64,000 nt of DNA from Misgurnus anguillicaudatus (lineage: Eukaryota; Chordata; Actinopteri; Cypriniformes; Cobitidae): NCBI RefSeq assembly GCF_027580225.2, contig NC_073361.2, positions 27,545,001-27,609,000 of the forward strand, read 5' to 3'. Under the pieces are notes generated by a model. The model did no database searches. It saw nothing but the letters and a program-made list of their open reading frames with translations, and had not been told where the DNA came from. A program made the position numbers and the translations under genes. Below, piece after piece: positions 62,010-64,000 of this stretch; the first letter of the stretch is position 1, and every line of letters begins with the position of its first letter.

Positions 62010-62930
62010 AGGTTGCTACATGACACCTTTTTTAGGAACCATATCTCTTAAATGTACCATAAGAATCTCATTTTGTGATGAACTTTTATTTTTAGGAAAG
62101 AATATTTACTCAATCCGTCACCAAAATTTCTTGCTGAACTTAAGCTGTTTACAGGTCACCACAAAACCTGTAATATTATACATAAATAATAAATCACAAT
62201 AATAACATCCCAATCGTGTTTAGGATTGATGGTTATGGCACCCTCCACAGGTGCCGTGTTGTAGTATATTTCTCTTTATGGTTGTGTGCAGTGACAAAGG
62301 GACTAATCCATCTGTTTTTGGTCAGATTTTAAAATTGGGTGTAATCAGGAGTGTGTGTTTTTGTAATACACTACCAGATACTTAAAAAGACAGCTCAGAC
62401 TGTATTGGTTTCTTATGTCAATGTAACTCGATTGGTAAAGCATGGCACCAACAACACCAAGAACAATGGTTTGGAAAAATGTATAATCGTAAAAAAAATT
62501 TATTAATCGTAAAAAAATACATTATAAATACACAAATACATTTTGTAATAATTGTAATATACATTTACATGTATACATTTATAACATAATATTGCATATA
62601 CATTTCTTAAATATATACACATGAATGTTTGTGTATTTATTTTATTTACATAATAATTACACACAGTACACACACGTGTATTATGCATATAATATTTAAA
62701 CCCCAATCTCAGTATAACCCAGTCGAATTTAACAAGGATGACAGTGACCCTTGTGTCCGTCCACCCAGTTGTTCCAGTCATCTGAAAGAAAACGACATGA
62801 AAATAGATGATGAAACAGTCATATTTTGGACTCGGCTGTCTGCTGGTGTGACCGGCTCTGTTAAGCAGGGAGACTCCAGCAGTCTTGTGTTTTGTGTAGC
62901 GAGCAGCTCCTCATTAATCACCCCATGTGA
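62010..62930. other. Intron sequence with an ATAC-rich repeat
   Basis: 62,490-62,690 holds ATATACATTTACATGTATAC and similar self-complementary simple sequence, like that at 39,860-40,050. No exon found. Confidence 0.4.
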
Positions 62931-62934
62931 GGAT

Positions 62935-63088
62935 GGGCGGGTGGGGGACCGTATGACGTCAGCACCAGGCACCTTCTGCTATAAATATCCACCGTAAACT
63001 GTGCTCCAGTGAATCCCTAATGTTCTATTAGTGTGCTATTGTGCACTTGGGGGTGACTCGATACGGCACATTTGGTGATGGGTTGCAG
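62935..63088 (+). promoter_or_regulatory. Candidate internal promoter (GC box, CRE, TATA) with short first exon
   Basis: In order: GGGCGGG at 62935-62941, palindromic CRE TGACGTCA at 62954-62961, TATAAATA at 62980-62987, then an ATG at 63078 (ATGGGTTGCAG) directly before a GTGAGG donor at 63089. The spacing suits a TATA promoter with start near 63010. The donor is phase 2, the same as that of the third phosphodiesterase-like exon, so this mini-exon could replace exons 1-3. Suggested from sequence only. Confidence 0.4.
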
Positions 63089-63249
63089 GTGAGGGAGTTT
63101 CGCCAAATAAATCTGTGTGTAGTGTGTTGATGTGGTGTGCTAAAGCCTTGCCCCTTTCATTAATAGTTCGGTCTCTGTCTAGAGAGGGAATATAACCAGT
63201 CGCTAGATATAAAGAAGAAGTGTTAGAATGGTAGAAAACATAATTAAAA

Positions 63250-63340
63250 ATGCACCGATATATCAGCCAATAATCGGTATCGGACAATAAAAGCAATATT
63301 CACACTATAGGCCGATAGTTTAACACTCTGGTCTGATTGA
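63250..63340. repeat. Remnant of a GCACCGATATATCAGCC repeat
   Basis: ATGCACCGATATATCAGCC and AATCGGTATCGGAC are typical of an old interspersed DNA transposon end in fish. Only a fragment is visible. Confidence 0.45.
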
Positions 63341-63779
63341 AAATAATACATATATGATTTATACGTATTTTAAAATGTTAAATTGATCAGATTTTTTGTG
63401 TCCACTCCCAATAACAAAATGTTGTGATTTTTCCAAATTAAGAAAATAAATATGATGCACATTTTGTTCTTTCTCCCTCAGCCGATAGTCATGCCTGATA
63501 TAATCTGTCAATCTAAATCTATCACTTTAAAAACTTGCAATGTGGGACTTTTAGAAGAATCAGAAATGCAATATAATATACATAACTATATTACCAGTGG
63601 TGTATAAAGACCTTACATAATGAACTGTAATGTTTTTATTATCTTGGTATGAGCCATTTTTATCTACGATTAGTCGCGACAAATCATTTGCAGAATAAAA
63701 GTTTTTGTTTACATTATATATTTGTGTGTGTACTGTTTATGATAATTTTATAATTATGTAAAATACAATTTTATTTTTG

Positions 63780-63968
63780 TGTATAAAATCGAGACTAAAT
63801 CGAGACTTAAGGGTAGGAGGTGATCACGCTTTCTCTATTGCTGCCCCCAGGCTTTGGAATGCCTTGCCACTGTCCATCAGACAAGCCACCTCTCTCAATA
63901 TTTTTAAGTCCAGGCTAAAGACATTTCTATTTTCTAAAGCATATGACTGGTTATTTGTATTATTTTAA
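63780..63968 (+). pseudogene. 3' end of a non-LTR retrotransposon reverse transcriptase ORF
   Basis: The frame reads GGDHAFSIAAPRLWNALPLS then FKSRLKTFLFSKAYD and stops. The APRLWNALP and FKxxLKTFLF blocks are the C-terminal end of fish LINE ORF2 proteins. No reverse transcriptase core precedes it, so this is a 5'-truncated copy. Confidence 0.75.
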
Positions 63969-64000
63969 ACTCTTCTGTCTGTTTGTTTTCATGTATTGTT

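Overview
The window is vertebrate genomic DNA from a ray-finned fish, most likely a cyprinid. The evidence is large genes with short exons and GT-AG introns, the gene order cubn - trdmt1 - vim (the order on human 10p13), and very many palindromic DNA transposons, Tc1/mariner copies and tRNA-derived SINEs. Base composition is AT-rich between exons, and no bacterial operon structure is visible.

Layout. 1-16.4 kb: minus-strand 5' part of cubilin (17 exons: signal peptide, furin site, oligomerisation region, eight EGF modules, CUB1-CUB3); the gene continues beyond the left edge. 17.1-28.05 kb: complete minus-strand trdmt1 (DNMT2), 10 exons, 387 aa, with Cys79 and Glu119 at the same residue numbers as in human. 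29.2-35.5 kb: complete plus-strand vimentin, 8 exons, 453 aa, with the usual exons 5 and 6 fused into one. 36-54 kb: no confirmed gene; a CpG-rich candidate first exon near 36.86 kb, then repeats, including a 3.6 kb long-inverted-repeat element and a 3 kb 31-bp minisatellite. 54.1-60.5 kb: three plus-strand coding exons with matching splice phases that I read as the N-terminus of a calmodulin-dependent phosphodiesterase of the PDE1C type; the catalytic exons would lie beyond the right edge. A further candidate promoter with a CRE and TATA box lies at 62.9-63.1 kb.

The three long genes are independent: an endocytic receptor, a tRNA cytosine methyltransferase and an intermediate filament protein. 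trdmt1 and vim are divergent across about 1.2 kb; trdmt1 and cubn are head-to-tail.

The most unusual content is in the repeats. A small palindromic transposon exists here both as a 190-bp form and as a 2.35-kb form whose interior has become an 82-bp satellite with a 569-bp higher-order period. Several elements are nested, and in two cases the interrupted host element gives the target-site duplication directly (TAA for one, 8 bp for another), which allows superfamily assignment. No new defence or biosynthetic system was found.
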